A stretch of 64,000 nt of DNA from Alentia gelatinosa (GCA_950022655.1 OX465580.1:124851016-124915015); one strand, 5' to 3'; positions 35,701 to 48,027 are shown, counted from the first letter of the stretch. The notes: generated by a model from the sequence alone, not told the origin. Program-made: numbers and translations.

Positions 35701-38700
35701 TCTGTCCAGGTTACTCAAATATAAATAGGAAAACTGTGGTTCATGCGATCGTAGTGTAACCAAGCACTCACGAGCGGAACTTGTATTTATCCTGGGCGAT
35801 AATAGGGAGCCGAGTAACCTCTGGATGGCATATATGAAACCTTAACGTCTTATCTATCCACTAGAGGGATAGATAAACAGTCTGCTCATATAAAACATTA
35901 TCGATCCAAATTAATCTTTTCTAGCGCAGCTATTTCAAAGTAGAATGCAATATGAAAGATGGTTAAAACTGCAATTGTGAAGAGTGTTTAAACTAATATA
36001 CAACTCCATTATAACTGAAGTGTATCTCACCACATAGGGAAATAAGGGGTTTGTGACACCTTCCACAGAACATGAATCTACCCTTCAAATATATACGTAC
36101 CACTTTACACTATACACCAAAAAAGCCCAAAATAGAACTACGCTTGCAGAAGCTTCAAATACTCAATCCAAGGTTTTGCTTCAAACATAGGTAGTGATCG
36201 TTTCTCAAAAGGTTTTCGGAAAAAACATAGGTAAAGCACCTATTATATAGCCCATAGAAGTCAATACTTCTAACTTGTTATAGGTTGAGTATAGCACTTA
36301 TGAGCTATCGCCTGCTTCATATTACTGTGCACTCCAAACTCGATGGCGAACGAGGACACTAACCAAGCACGAATAAGTTTCTGATTTTATCTTAGACTGG
36401 AAATATTCATCTCTTTATCACCCGTTGAGAACGAGTTACCGTTTTCGCAAACCTGTTGAGAACGATGTTGTAATGCTAAACCTATGGACGTTTATTCCAG
36501 GCTAAGATAATATGTTATATAGACCGTATTAGTCCTGACGTCATCATTGGGATTTCCCACCTACCACATGGCATTTTGGTGCCAAACAAGTCCAAACTCT
36601 GCGAAGCACCGCATAGACGAAGTATCAAGGTCGATATGCTGCCGACTAATAATGAATGTTTTTAGTGTTAATTCAGTATAAATAAAGTAAGTGGAGAATA
36701 TATCTATGAGGAAACATGTTTGAGAACTGACCTGTGACTGGAATATGAAAATGTTTGCTGGTAAGACTAAAATCAGACCCATGTTTGATTTCAAAACAAT
36801 GGTGCCAACCTTGAACCATCGAGTCTCTATAACTGTCAAATTGTTCTTCGAAAATTTGAAAGTGTGACAACACTAATAACTACAGTCAGGAGAAAGTTGT
36901 TATGTTGGTACATTTGTTTCAATGCCATAGAACAGTTATATATTCTGCAGAACTAGATACTTAGAGATGTTGTGATTCGCCGATACTGCACTCAGTGAAG
37001 GCATACCCCAATGTTTGGCACCAGAACGTAGGGAAACCCCACTCTCGCCAGGTCAAATGACGTCACACTAATACGGTCTATACTCGATCGTATATGTAGC
37101 TCAGGTGACCAGTGTATCCACTAGAGGTCGCTTCAAACAGGCTGTTCATATAAAACCATGAATGCAAATAAATCTTGTCTAGCGTCGCTAGGTTAACTAA
37201 AAATGCAATTATGAAGGATGGTTAAAACTGGAATTATGAAGGGTGGCTAAAACTAATATACCACTCCGTTATAAACGTGGTGTATCTCACAAAATATGGA
37301 AATCAGGGGTTTGCGACACCTTTCATAGAACATGAATCTACCCTTCAAATATATGCTTACCACCATACACTATACACCAAAATCACTTGCTGATTTCTTT
37401 TTTGACAAAGCGGTAAACGCTTGTTCTTCTTTTTTTTTTAGTTTGTTGCTAGCTTGCCGTTCGGTTGCCTACCGAGGGGATAATTTTTTTGCAGGGCTCT
37501 TATAAGAGCCCAATTTAAAAAACCCAAAATAAAACTTCGCCTGCAGAAACTTCACATACTCAATATGAAGTTTTGCTTCAAACATAAGTAGTGATCGTTT
37601 CTAACAAAGATATTGAGAAAAAAAGTATAGGTAAACCACCTAGTACATAGAGTAAATACTGATGGTGTTCTTACAATGTACACTCATTAATCTGTCTGTA
37701 TTTATCACTTTCAAATGTAATGTAATGTGGGGTCAGAAGTTTTTTATCTATGTTATGTAAGTTTTTATCTACGTTATCTAAGTTATTTTACTACATACCA
37801 AAAATTATATAACTTGAAACTGATACAAACTTTCTTCAATTTCAGCAGTCCAATCAGAAAGGAACTTGAAGTGATTTTTTGTTTTTTTGTTTTTTTGTAA
37901 CCTTATGAACTTTAAGGTGAGTTATAAACTTAACCTAGTCATCATAATTATGTAGCTTGTATGCAATAAGTACCGTAGTACCTTATCTTCTATATATTTA
38001 CTTTTGCAGTAAGTGATATTGCTTCCCTAAACGGCTATCTCTGCTATTGGAAACACTAGTGAGACTTCGCCAGGTATGTCTCAGTGATCGCGTAACAAGG
38101 TAGTGTCACGTTAAGCGGCGCAGAAGGGCAACACCTGTATTAGTCGGCTTGGGGAGGCGTACTGTACTACATCCAAAAAATTATATAACTTGAAACTGAT
38201 ACAAACTTTTCTCCATTTTCAGTCGTCCAATCAGAAGCAACTCTGAAGTGATTTGTGGGTTTTTTTCGTTTTTTACAACTTTGATGAACTTTAAGGTGAG
38301 TTATAAACTTCCTTAAGAAATTCCTTACCCTCATGATAGTTTCACCAAAACATCATTCTTGTCACTCTTTGGTTTAATTAGAAAACGGTACAAATTACAC
38401 CAGAGGGCAATACTGCTACGACCTTTATTCTAACGCTAGGGGGGGACCTAGGACCCGTTCTACACGGATACGTGTCAAAAAAAATTCCAGAAAAATTAAA
38501 AGAAGGGAAGGTATCTGGGGGCAAAAGATTTTCATATCTGTGTACATTCGTTAGGGTCGCTCATGAAAAAAGATGTTTCTTTGTGCCACATAAAATAATA
38601 ATAATAATAATAGGGACCCTATCCTTTTCTTCTTTTCAATTCAAATCGTTGATATGACCAGGGAATGGATAGACCGCGATGGTTAGTGTGCTATTCCTAA

Positions 38701-38927
38701 TATTAAAAACGCCTATAGGGCTATTCACAATGATTACTAGGTTATTTAGGCTATTCACAATGATTACTATGTTATTTAGCACACAGTGATACTATCGTAT
38801 ATGGTGGTGGCACTTACATGCAATCTTGCTATGATTTCCTATTATCATGTAAATATTTTGAGGAATTGTATTCATGACTCAGTATATGTTTGTTGTTTTT
38901 CAGATGTGTGGCGGGTGGAGGGAGTGA
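32732..38927 (+). CDS. Possible small multi-exon membrane protein (105 aa in one splice form)
   Basis: Proposed exons: 32,732-32,871, 33,548-33,588, 34,200-34,239, 38,223-38,295 and 38,904-38,927, totalling 318 bases with frame kept at every join. All introns are GT-AG with good donors (GTGAGT, GTGAGT, GTAAGT, GTGAGT) and pyrimidine-rich acceptors. The product starts MESARICIALF and has a hydrophobic segment over about residues 6-35, so it is probably membrane-anchored, with a short basic and acidic tail. Two other splice-bounded segments (35,243-35,289 and 37,846-37,916) would end the frame early, giving about 74 or 91 residues. A poly(A) signal AATAAA lies at 38,964-38,969. No family is recognised. 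The intron-exon model is inferred from sequence alone. Confidence 0.45.
33077..33444. repeat. 184-bp tandem duplication
   Basis: 33,077-33,260 is repeated at 33,261-33,444 with few changes, inside intron 1 of the proposed gene. The short open frames it creates are not supported as genes. Confidence 0.9.
33880..34089. repeat. 105-bp tandem duplication
   Basis: Begins GGGATGTTTT at 33,880 and again at 33,985, nearly identical; lies in intron 2 of the proposed gene. Confidence 0.85.
35243..35289 (+). other. Alternative exon-like segment of the small membrane gene
   Basis: Bounded by TTCTTACAG and AAG|GTGAGT. In the incoming phase it gives Arg then an immediate TGA. Downstream intron sequence is homologous to that after 919 and 37,916, showing that exon and intron were duplicated together. 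Confidence 0.4.
36520..37080. mobile_element. 561-bp TA-flanked MITE (filled site)
   Basis: The ends TAGACCGTATTAGT are inverted, with TGACGTCA close inside each end. Flanks are ...gttaTA and TActcg. The homologous site in block A (about 300-311) reads gttaTActcg without the element, so the insertion is demonstrated, with a TA duplication typical of Tc1/mariner-like elements. The interior has no transposase frame. The short minus-strand ORFs inside are not supported. Confidence 0.85.
37846..37916 (+). other. Alternative exon-like segment, block B copy of A1
   Basis: Acceptor AATTTCAG, donor AAG|GTGAGTT. In the incoming phase it encodes about 17 residues before a TAA within a T-rich stretch. 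Confidence 0.4.
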
Positions 38928-39289
38928 TTACACCTGTGATTGATTGTAAATAATTTTAAAACTAATAAAACCTTGATCCAAACCGAGTTGGGCAGTTGTT
39001 GAGTTGTACTTGTTTAAAATCATAAAGTTTGTCTATATTGGCCATAGTATCCAAACAGAAAATCTCGAGAATCAAAACAGAAAATCTCATGAAAAAAAAT
39101 CAGATTGACAGCAGATACTTTAACATAAGATATACTGATAGATAACACACGAAGTATCATACAATTATTCATAACACAATGAGAAATACTGAATCAATTT
39201 GTGTGATAAAAAACATGTCTTTTATTTATGTTAAAAGAAGTCTTTTGTTTCATTTTGTTAGTAAGCGGGTTATAAAGAAAGTCCTCACC

Positions 39290-39715
39290 CTCATGTTAGT
39301 CTCACCGCCTCCCTGTACAGGGTATCAGGTCATGCAAAATAGATGTTTGAGATCCATCCTCCGTGTAGAACAAAGAACGCACACAAATTATGCACATGCG
39401 TTATACAATATGCCAAAATTAGAGAAGAGAAGGAAATCTCACTTGTTAAAATATGTCTATAAACGAGCCCAGAATGTAGAAAATCTTGATGTCACAACAC
39501 CCATCCACAAGGATGAGAACAGCACCCGTACTAAAGGTACACAAACCTTACTGTACGGTATACACAACCAGTACGGAGTATCTATGTATCACAAATGGAG
39601 CAATCTGTCACCCCTCATGAGACAGATGGAAACCCTTCGTGAGTTTAAAAGCCTGACAAAAAAAAAAAAAAAAAAAAAAAAAAAGAAGAATGATGAAGGA
39701 TTCCATCCAACAAAT
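39290..39715 (+). pseudogene. LINE reverse transcriptase C-terminal fragment (block B copy)
   Basis: About 130 codons match the C-terminal region of jockey/CR1-like LINE proteins: LQNR-like MQNRCLRSILRV, LPKLEKRRKSHLLKYVYKRA, TRTKGTQ, WSNLSPLMRQMETLREFKSLTKK. It ends at an A-rich run (39,660-39,683) and a TG microsatellite. It is a 5'-truncated insertion, longer than the block A counterpart at 3,376-3,535. It is not part of LINE-1 or LINE-2 of this window. Confidence 0.7.
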
Positions 39716-39736
39716 TTAATAATTCTACTTGGAACT

Positions 39737-39770
<34 letters not shown>

Positions 39771-40303
39771 GTAGGAATTACTTCCAGTTATAAAACATAT
39801 TGTTGAGGTTAGTCCACTATACCAACAATCACAAAATGATTATTCCAAGTAACCAATATGAGTGAATGTTTAATATACGCTATTTAATGAATCTCCAATT
39901 TTCTATGTCTCGCTGTATCGAAAAAATCTTGTTCTGTATCCTAAGGAAGACTAAAGGGTGTATATCGGGAAGCCGATTGAAACCAGTGATATGTATCACT
40001 AACGGTCTTCTCCTACTGCATTGTTACACATATATACTTTCCCACAAAGGACAAGAAAACACCATGTATTCTCAAAATGTGACAATAAAGTGAAGTTATC
40101 AAAAAATTATATTATATTATATTGTATTAGTGCTTTTGTTATACATCTATTTATCATTAATAACATCATTGAAACTGAATAAATTATTAATATTAATTAA
40201 TCATTGTCATTAATAGTATGATAATGATATAACAATGATTAATTAATGACTGTCTAACTAATTATCATTATTAGCTAGTCATTGGATAAACTGAATACCA
40301 AAT

Positions 40304-42430
40304 GGTGGCAATCAATGATACATACCTTTAGTGTTGGGTTTTCTCACGTCGATGATGGTAGATAGAATATGACAATAACGTGACCTCACAAAATTGACGC
40401 TCAATCAATCTATGGTGTGGAGAATCCCATTCGGTAATCTGTGATGGTGATGGTAAGGTTTCCCATGGTAGGATTGAAATCAGCAGGTAGTCTAACAGCA
40501 AGGATATCCCATAGAGCAATGTGATGAATAGACAGTGTAATACCCCGTATATAAACCAAACATCCACCTTGTTGTGCAGTAAAGAATCAACAGGTTGAGG
40601 CATGGATTTAATCGACTGTAGTGTGTTGTAATAATCTAATACCGATTAAAAAGGGATTATAGTAATCGGATAAACACCCTTGAGAATTGGTAATTTTTCC
40701 CAGTACATCCACAATGGTGAGTAATTTTTACCCGTGTAATAATGATAATGGTAAAAAATCCTATTGACTGTATACTAGTACAACACGTCTCCCCGGAAAA
40801 AATGACGCATTTCCCCTGGCAGAGGGTAAAATTACCATACACCTCTATGAGTTGTATCAATGTCATCAGAATGCGTCACTGTTTACATGTCACCTACTCG
40901 AGGTTTTGTAGCTGTGTAGGTAGCCTGTATATGCAGGTGTCTCACATCTCAGCTATACATTAAAAGGGGCTGTACCTTTATGTAAAGTGTCCTTTTAAGA
41001 CTGAATAACTAAACCTAATTAATCAAAATTGGTATTAGAGTGTATACCTTATCAGGTAATGTCTACAATAAGGCAATGCAATCTTGACTATGTTAAGGTT
41101 ACATCTGAAATAATGAGTAGGGGGTAACTGAATAGTTAAAAATCTAAATCATGAAATAATGAAATATAATTCGTGAGTAGTTTGAATTGAATATTTAACT
41201 TTCTATTGAGGAATAATTTAAATACATGTTCAAGAAGCATGTTAAATATTGACATCGTTGTCGGTGTTAATGTCAGTGTCAATACCCATATCATTACCAC
41301 ATTTAGAGATCAGTGATAATCATTGACTATCTACTGCTACAAATGAATGAGTGTGTATTGCAGGCAGCTACCGCGAGCGGTCGGATACAGGTGGCAATCA
41401 ATGATACATACCTTTAGTGTTGGGTTTTCTCACGTCGATGATGGTAGATAGAATATGCCAATAACGTGACCTCACGTAATTGATGCTCAATCAATCTACG
41501 GTGTGGAAAATCCCATTCGGTAATCTGCGATGGTGATGGTAAGGTTTCCCATGGTAGGATTGAAATCAGCAGGTAGTCTAACAGCAAGGATATCCCATAG
41601 AGCGATGTGATGAATAGACAGTGTAATACCCCGTATATAAACCAAACATCCACCTTGTTGTGCGGTAAAGAATCAACAGGTTGAGGCATGGATTTAATCG
41701 ACTGTAGTGTGTTGTAATAATCTAATACCGATTAAAAAGGGATTATAGTAATCGGATAAACACCCTTGAGAATTGGTAATTTTTCCCAGTACATCCACAA
41801 TGGTGAGTAATTTTTACCCGTGTAATAATGATAATGGTAAAAAAATCCTATTGACTGTATACTAGTACAACACGTCTCCCCGGAAAAAATGACGCATTTC
41901 CCCTGGCAGAGGGTAAAATTACCATACACCTCTATGAGTTGTATCAATGTCATCAGAATGCGTCACTGTTTACATGTCACCTACTCAAGGTTTTGTAGCT
42001 GTGTAGGTAGCCTGTATATGCAGGTGTCTCACATCTCAGCTATACATTAAAAGGGGCTGTAACTTTATGTAAAGTGTCCTTTTAAGACTGAATAACTAAA
42101 CCTAATTAATCAAAATTGGTATTAGAGTGTATACCTTATCAGGTAATGTCTACAATAAGGCAATGCGATCTTGACTATGTTAAGGTTACATCTGAAATAA
42201 TGAGTAGGGGATAACTGGATAGTTAAAAATCTAAATCATGAAATAATGAAATATAATTCGTGAGTAGTTTGAATTGAATATTTAACTTTCTATTGAGGAA
42301 TAATTTAATGCCAGTGTCAATACCCATATCATCACCACATTTAGAGATCAGTGATAATCATTGACTATCTACTGCTACAAATGAATGAGTGTGTATTGCA
42401 GGCAGCTACCGCGAGCGGTCGGATACACAT
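40304..42430. repeat. 1,086-bp tandem duplication upstream of LRR gene B
   Basis: The word GGTGGCAATCAATGATACATACC starts at 40,304 and again at 41,390. The second unit has a deletion near 42,310 relative to the first. Block A has only one unit (from about 4,115). The duplication doubles the presumed upstream regulatory region and ends just before the promoter-like cluster. Confidence 0.9.
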
Positions 42431-42460
42431 GTGTCGGTTGAAAGGTGATCTTATCAAGAT

Positions 42461-42561
42461 GTCATTGGATAGTGTCACCCTCTCCGGTATCGCTACCGCC
42501 TCGCTGACACCGGGCTGACACCGGGTTTAGTGACACCCCTTTCCTCTTTGATTAGTATAAG
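42461..42561 (+). promoter_or_regulatory. Putative promoter of LRR gene copy B
   Basis: Repeats the TGACACC/GGTGTCA cluster and TATAAG (42,556-42,561) of copy A. One GTCACC word seen in copy A at 5,235 reads GTCATT here. Confidence 0.4.
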
Positions 42562-42564
42562 AAG

Positions 42565-44376
42565 ATGTCATTAATCTTATTGACTCAGAATACTAAGGAC
42601 ATCGACAGGATCAAGTCAGTCATCTTCATAGCCATCATGAGGCCATTCTTCATACTACCCGTCTTTGCTATATTGCTCATGCAAATTGAGGCCTTACTGG
42701 AATGCGGACCTGGTAAAAGATGTGTCTGTTACCCATCACGTGGAGTAATTTCATGCACCAACATTGGATTATACAGCATGCCCGATGTCCATCACCGAAA
42801 ATCCACCGGGTATCCTGTACTTGACCTTCGCGGCAACAATATCGGGACTATAGGTGATTTCCCAACGGATAGATTCACCAGAATAGACCTCAGAAGGAAT
42901 CCCATAGCTGATTCGTGTTCAAGTCTACCAAGAAGCGTGATAGACACTGACCAATGTAAGAGGATAACTTCGTCGATCGATGAACTTGAAACACATAAGC
43001 AATTAGACACTAACATGGACATCGAAGATCTCATGGATGACAATACATCTACCGAAAAGGTTCTAGGCGGTGTTGAAGTCGTGGTTCATGAAAATACAGT
43101 TAAAGTCAGGGATAACACTATCGGTAATAAGGATAAAACTGTTAAACCAAACATCGTTGAGGGCGATTCTAACGTGAAGGGTATTGATAAAGTGGTTAAC
43201 AGATCCGGTCGAATGATGGTTGTCGTGGTCAGCGCGACCGGTGCCGGCGGAGTAGGTGTAGTATTCGTCATTCTCATAAGCTTATTAATTCATCTTGCCC
43301 GGAAAGGAATATTACTTAAATGTTGTGACCGTGTATGTGGAAAATGTGCTTCTGACAATACATCTACGGATAATGTCAATACACCTGGATCATCAAACAA
43401 CAGTGGATTGGATATCGAGTCCGACAATGTTGATGATATATCAGGATTTGATCATGACCGTGGAACCTCAACAATGCGTGTAAAACATGTAGTGCCTCCA
43501 GCAGAACCATGTGAGTCCTTCCGTATAGAAGATACCGAACTCACGGTACAGCTACCTGAAAAAGATACCTCCACGGGAAATGAAGAGGAAAATGATCGGT
43601 GTACCGAACCTATAGATTTGAGGTAAGGTTATTATAATTATCATACTATTAATATTGTTATTACATCATGTAGATGATTCTTTGTAAGTGTCTATTGATA
43701 TGATACTATTATCATACTATAACCATCAATATATCTCTGTATATCATGTATTCTTGTATACAACTATCAGATGATTATCTATATACATTATATTAATATG
43801 TATTGTTATGATATCACATTAAATAGCACCTATGTATTACTATGTATGTATGTAATGTATGTATGATAAGTAATTATCATTATCATTATCTATATTATTA
43901 TTAATTATTGTATGTGTATTAATTATGTAATGTATATCAATATAATAGCTATGATATCATATTCTCGATACAGTACCGAGTGCAAGACGTCGCCAGGAAT
44001 GATACCTTCAAAACTGTGCGGTCCTGATACTGGTCCTGGTCCTGGTCCTGTACCCCGCTCCCACAAAAGGAAGAATGATAAACCTTATGCAAGACCTTCA
44101 ACCTCATCACGCCCACCTAACTCTTCACAGATGTCACCACAGCTAATAGAACTCGACTCACTAATTCCACCACCATCACCATCACCCCCACAACCACTTA
44201 TACCTAGCGAGTCATCTACAACGGTTGAGAAACCACATAACGTCGGAGTGGTGAAAGGTGTTGTAAAGTATAGTGGTTTCAAAAGACACTGTGATGGATT
44301 ACACACAGGTTTGACACCTCCTGATAAAGTATCACACATGGAACACGGATACGAAGATAGTGATTCAGACCAGTGA
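42565..44376 (+). CDS. Short LRR single-pass transmembrane protein, copy B (two exons)
   Basis: Exon 1 is 42,565-43,622 (likely start ATG 42,637), intron 43,623-43,973, exon 2 43,974-44,376, with the same splice sites and phase as copy A. The product has signal peptide, LRRNT-like cysteines, short LRR, transmembrane helix and Pro/Ser-rich tail. Against copy A, by eye, there are ten amino-acid changes in exon 1, two in exon 2 and one silent change (in the VEVVVH stretch). Changes fall in the leader, the LRRNT-LRR border, the acidic linker, next to the transmembrane helix and in the tail. The structure is intact, so both copies could be expressed. Confidence 0.75.
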
Positions 44377-44419
44377 TACAACGGACAATGTGAATAGTGA
44401 TTCAGTTATGACTTTGTCT

Positions 44420-45262
44420 GAGCTTTAGCTTTAGCTTTAGCTTTAGTTCCGCACTGGACCATACAAACTGGTATTCAAACAGGTGGTGCTGACTAATGGT
44501 ATATTTCATATATAGTATATACCATTAACTAGTTTTACCATAGTTTTTGTTAAGTAAAACAGTTTCTTAAGACATGATCCCGTGTCACACTTAGCTTAGC
44601 TTAGCTCAGCTTTTTAGCTTCATACATAGTAGTTCTCGTAGAACCATACAGATAGGTATTCAGGAGGATGACCGAACATGGTGCAGTTATTTAACTTAAT
44701 TTACTATAGTTTACTTGGTTTATCTTAACTTAGCTTAGCTTAGCTTAGCTAAATGAATACTATTGATTTATATGAATGGTTCATTGTTATTACCTTTACC
44801 TTAACCTACCATAGCATGTCTAAAAGACTGGGAATGATTTCTGATTAGTTTGTGATGTTACCCTATAGTATAGTATAGGATAGTTAAACTTAGAGGTTGT
44901 AAATAAATCCTTACATTCAAACCGTGTGTATGTGTATGTGTACACTCTAAAAAATAGAATAGTTTTGTAGTTTGATCATGCCATACTATACCATATCATA
45001 TGACATTATATATTATATTATCATATTTATAATGTTGTCATTCTGTACCATACCATACCATACCACACTTGTGATTCAGTATGTACATGTATAGTAATAA
45101 AGTATCAATACTTAACTAGATGCGTTCTGTTAGGTCTTTATAAATTATTATTATTATTTATATATATATCTAATACAGCTATAACTATTAATCTTATATC
45201 TTAATACATTATCTATATCAATATCAATATATATTACTCTAAGTATGTCTAATATGTGTTCT

Positions 45263-45293
<31 letters not shown>

Positions 45294-46150
45294 AATATGC
45301 ATAATATATACATATATACATTTATATACATATATACATATGTATACAAATAATGTGGGTTATTTGATGTATTAATTACAGAGGTCGCTTGGGTCTACCC
45401 TAAATTGATACCTCCACACCTCACCAGGTGGGGTTCGGTATGGGACAGGTGCGCCGGTACAGGTACTGCGCACCAGTCACCTCCCATACACAGAAGGATA
45501 GTCATGAGACTCAGTCTCCTCTTCGCATTTATCCTGATATACTTATATTCCATAGACTTAGTGTTATCAATTTAGTTCCATACCTCACCTACAGGAGAGG
45601 GGCGCACAAGTTAAACACCATGTTAATCATACATACATACACAGAGGCTTTCTAGTTAAACTAATTACGGAGGGATATATATATAGTAATAAAGTATTAA
45701 TACTTAACTATTAACTTAACTGTTCTGTTAGGTTTTATTATTATTATTATTATATTATTTATATATATATGTAATACACATATAATGTTTATCTTATATC
45801 TTATACATTATCTATATCAATATCAGTATATATTACTCTAATTATATCTAATACGTGTCATATACATACTTATACTCTAATTATGTCTAATACATGTTAT
45901 ATACATACATACATATATAAATATGCACAATATATACATATATATACATATATACTATATACATATACATATACACATATATACATATACATATGTACAT
46001 ATACATATATACATATATATATAATACTTATATTCCATAGACTTAGTGTTATCAATCTAGTTCCGTACTTCACCTACAGGAGGGGCGCGCATAAGTTAAA
46101 CACCTTGTTGATCATACATACATACATACACAGAGGCTTTCTAGTTAAAC
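44420..46150. repeat. Low-complexity AT-rich tract 3' of LRR gene B
   Basis: Counterpart of 7,190-8,580, longer because segments such as the 'cttatattccatagacttagtg' unit are duplicated (about 45,540 and 46,025). It contains (AGCTT)n-like, (ATACC)n, (ACAT)n and (ATATAC)n tracts and an AATAAA at 45,096-45,101. No gene is supported. Confidence 0.75.
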
Positions 46151-46154
46151 TAAT

Positions 46155-46487
46155 TACGGACGGTAAACACCGCACCCCTCCGAGACGTGTTTACCCCGCA
46201 GCTCGAGCCACCCCGAAATGTGTGCTCGGCCGTGTTTACCCCTGCGGAGCACAATGTTTGCCCCTGCGGAGCACCACGCTCCGCTGAACGCGAACAATAC
46301 CCGAGATAATCCCTTAAGGTGACCCGGCGCAGACTTCCCGGCACGGTATGCTCATAATACAAACAACCTCGACCAAAAGACAATAGATTGGGCAATAAAC
46401 AAACGAAAGAACAATCTGCGGAGCACCACGCATGACTGATTTTAAACAATTGATTCTGTGGTCTATACAGCTATGTATACTACTAGT
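46155..46487 (+). repeat. Dispersed 330-bp repeat R, copy 2
   Basis: Nearly identical to 8,585-8,920. It joins at 46,487 to a piece of the opening repeat ('agttcgtaatgctaa'), consistent with insertion into that repeat. Confidence 0.75.
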
Positions 46488-46769
46488 TCGTAATGCTAAT
46501 CCTATGGACATTTATACCAGGATAAGATAAATGTACGGCTGCTGGGGCCATCCATAAAGTATGTTCGCAGCAAGGGGGGAGGGGACTGGACCAAGTGCCT
46601 ACAATAGCGTACAGAGGGGAGGGAGGTTTGAGGGCATGGTTTTCCGTACGCATGCATGTGTAAATTTCTGGAATTGCCTAAGTATTATTTCAGCAGTGTT
46701 GTAAGTAAAGTAGCCTGCTAGGTCTGATGTGAAGGCATGAGTGTTGATGGGTTGGGAATAATTACAGTT

Positions 46770-47330
46770 TGGTTGGTTGGCAGGTTAGTGGGTGGGCAGG
46801 TTGATGGGTAGCCAGGATGGTGGGTAAGTAGACTGATGGGTAGCGAGGTTAGAGGTTAGGCAAGGTATTAGGCCGGCAGGTTGGCAGGTAAACAAACTGG
46901 TAGGTAAGCACACTGGAGGGTAGGTAGGTTGGGGGTGGGCAGGCTGATGGATAGCCAGGTAGGAGGTTAGACAAGGTATTAGGCGGGCAGGTTGGCAGGT
47001 AAACAAACTGGTAGGTAATCATACTGGTGGGTAGGTAGGTTGGAGGTGGGCAGGCTGGCGGGTAGGCAGATTGGTGTTTGGGCAGGATATTGGAGGGGTA
47101 CTGGTAGGTTGACAGGTAAACAAACTGGTAGGCAGGTTGGTGGGTGGGCAGGTTGGTGTTTGGCCAGGATATTGGATGGGTAGGTTGACAAGTAAACAAA
47201 CTGGTAGGTAGGTTGGTGGATGGGAAGGTTTGTGGGTAGGCAGGTTCGTTTGACAGCAGGTTGGTGGGTGAGCAGGTTGGTTTGTCAGCAGGTTGGTGGG
47301 TGAGCAGGTTGGTGTGTGGATGTCTCATGA
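46770..47330. repeat. Degenerate minisatellite, GGTDGGYAGGTTG-like
   Basis: About 560 bp of imperfect 8-20-bp units rich in GGTTGG/GGTAGG. Higher-order units containing 'aggtaaacaaactggtagg' occur about four times. The long minus-strand Pro/Thr/Leu open frames come from this repeat and show no other coding evidence. Confidence 0.85.
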
Positions 47331-47339
47331 TGAGTTTTC

Positions 47340-48027
47340 TGCGGTTTGACGAGGCTGCAAAATTGTCAAACTACTTGAGTTCCCTTTTGAATTCGTTGTC
47401 CAGTTTGATGGGATTGTTGATGTAGGCCAGGCTTAGAGTATTTATTAGAGCGTGCTTGCAGCCTATATACATCATCTACATTAGAGTACATATATATACA
47501 TCATCTAGGTTAGAGTGGTCACATATATACACTTTCAGCATGCTGCCAGAAAGCTATCCCTTCACTATCTGCATGCTATCCACTGTGATAGTGTGAAAGG
47601 AGCAGGGTGCCAGTGTCTCCGGATCTTAGAAGCATGCTCAGTTGACCATGACCAATCACTAGAGACCGAAATACCTCATTGACCCACTGGTGCTTGACCT
47701 TGATATTGTTGGATCCTAGACTCAGGTGGTTGCAGAAATAGCAGGTTGACTGGGTTCCATTAGGTCACAGAAAATGATCCATAGACTGAATGTAACCCAA
47801 ACCTTTTATTTGTCATTCATTTATAATTGCACGCTCATTCATCAATGATGAACATCCTATTTGCTCCTAGTTACACGGGACAAGTACCTCCAAGCCGGGG
47901 GAATGCATGTTGTTCAGCTGACTACAGATAACCTTGAGCTGTTGTCTTGTCGCATGGGTCCTGTGTTCCCAGCTTTGAGACTCATTGACGATGGTTTGTA
48001 GCTTTTGTTGTGGGATTGTGATCTCCA
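47340..48027. other. Intergenic DNA
   Basis: No gene was recognised. 47,450-47,560 is an inverted copy of 9,770-9,880. Confidence 0.5.

Larger units (their letters stand above)
36361..38391. repeat. Block B, 5' part of the segmental duplication
   Basis: Counterpart of 1-1,736, carrying the additional 36,520-37,080 element and extra sequence near 37,400-37,500. Confidence 0.8.

Noticed and set aside
36561..36873. Two overlapping minus-strand frames of 92 and 66 codons
   Set aside because: They lie inside the 561-bp MITE, which is too short for a transposase and shows no motif.
46150..46449. 99-codon frame in repeat R
   Set aside because: It lies in a dispersed repeat whose copies do not conserve the frame, and it has no recognisable domain.
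46550..46690. Possible short mobile element starting near 'ggggccatccataaagtatg'
   Set aside because: The opening word looks familiar from animal repeats, but no ends, duplication or second copy in the window support it.
46849..47328. 159-codon Pro/Thr/Leu/Gln frame on the minus strand
   Set aside because: It is the translation of a degenerate minisatellite, which stays open in several frames because the units lack stop words.
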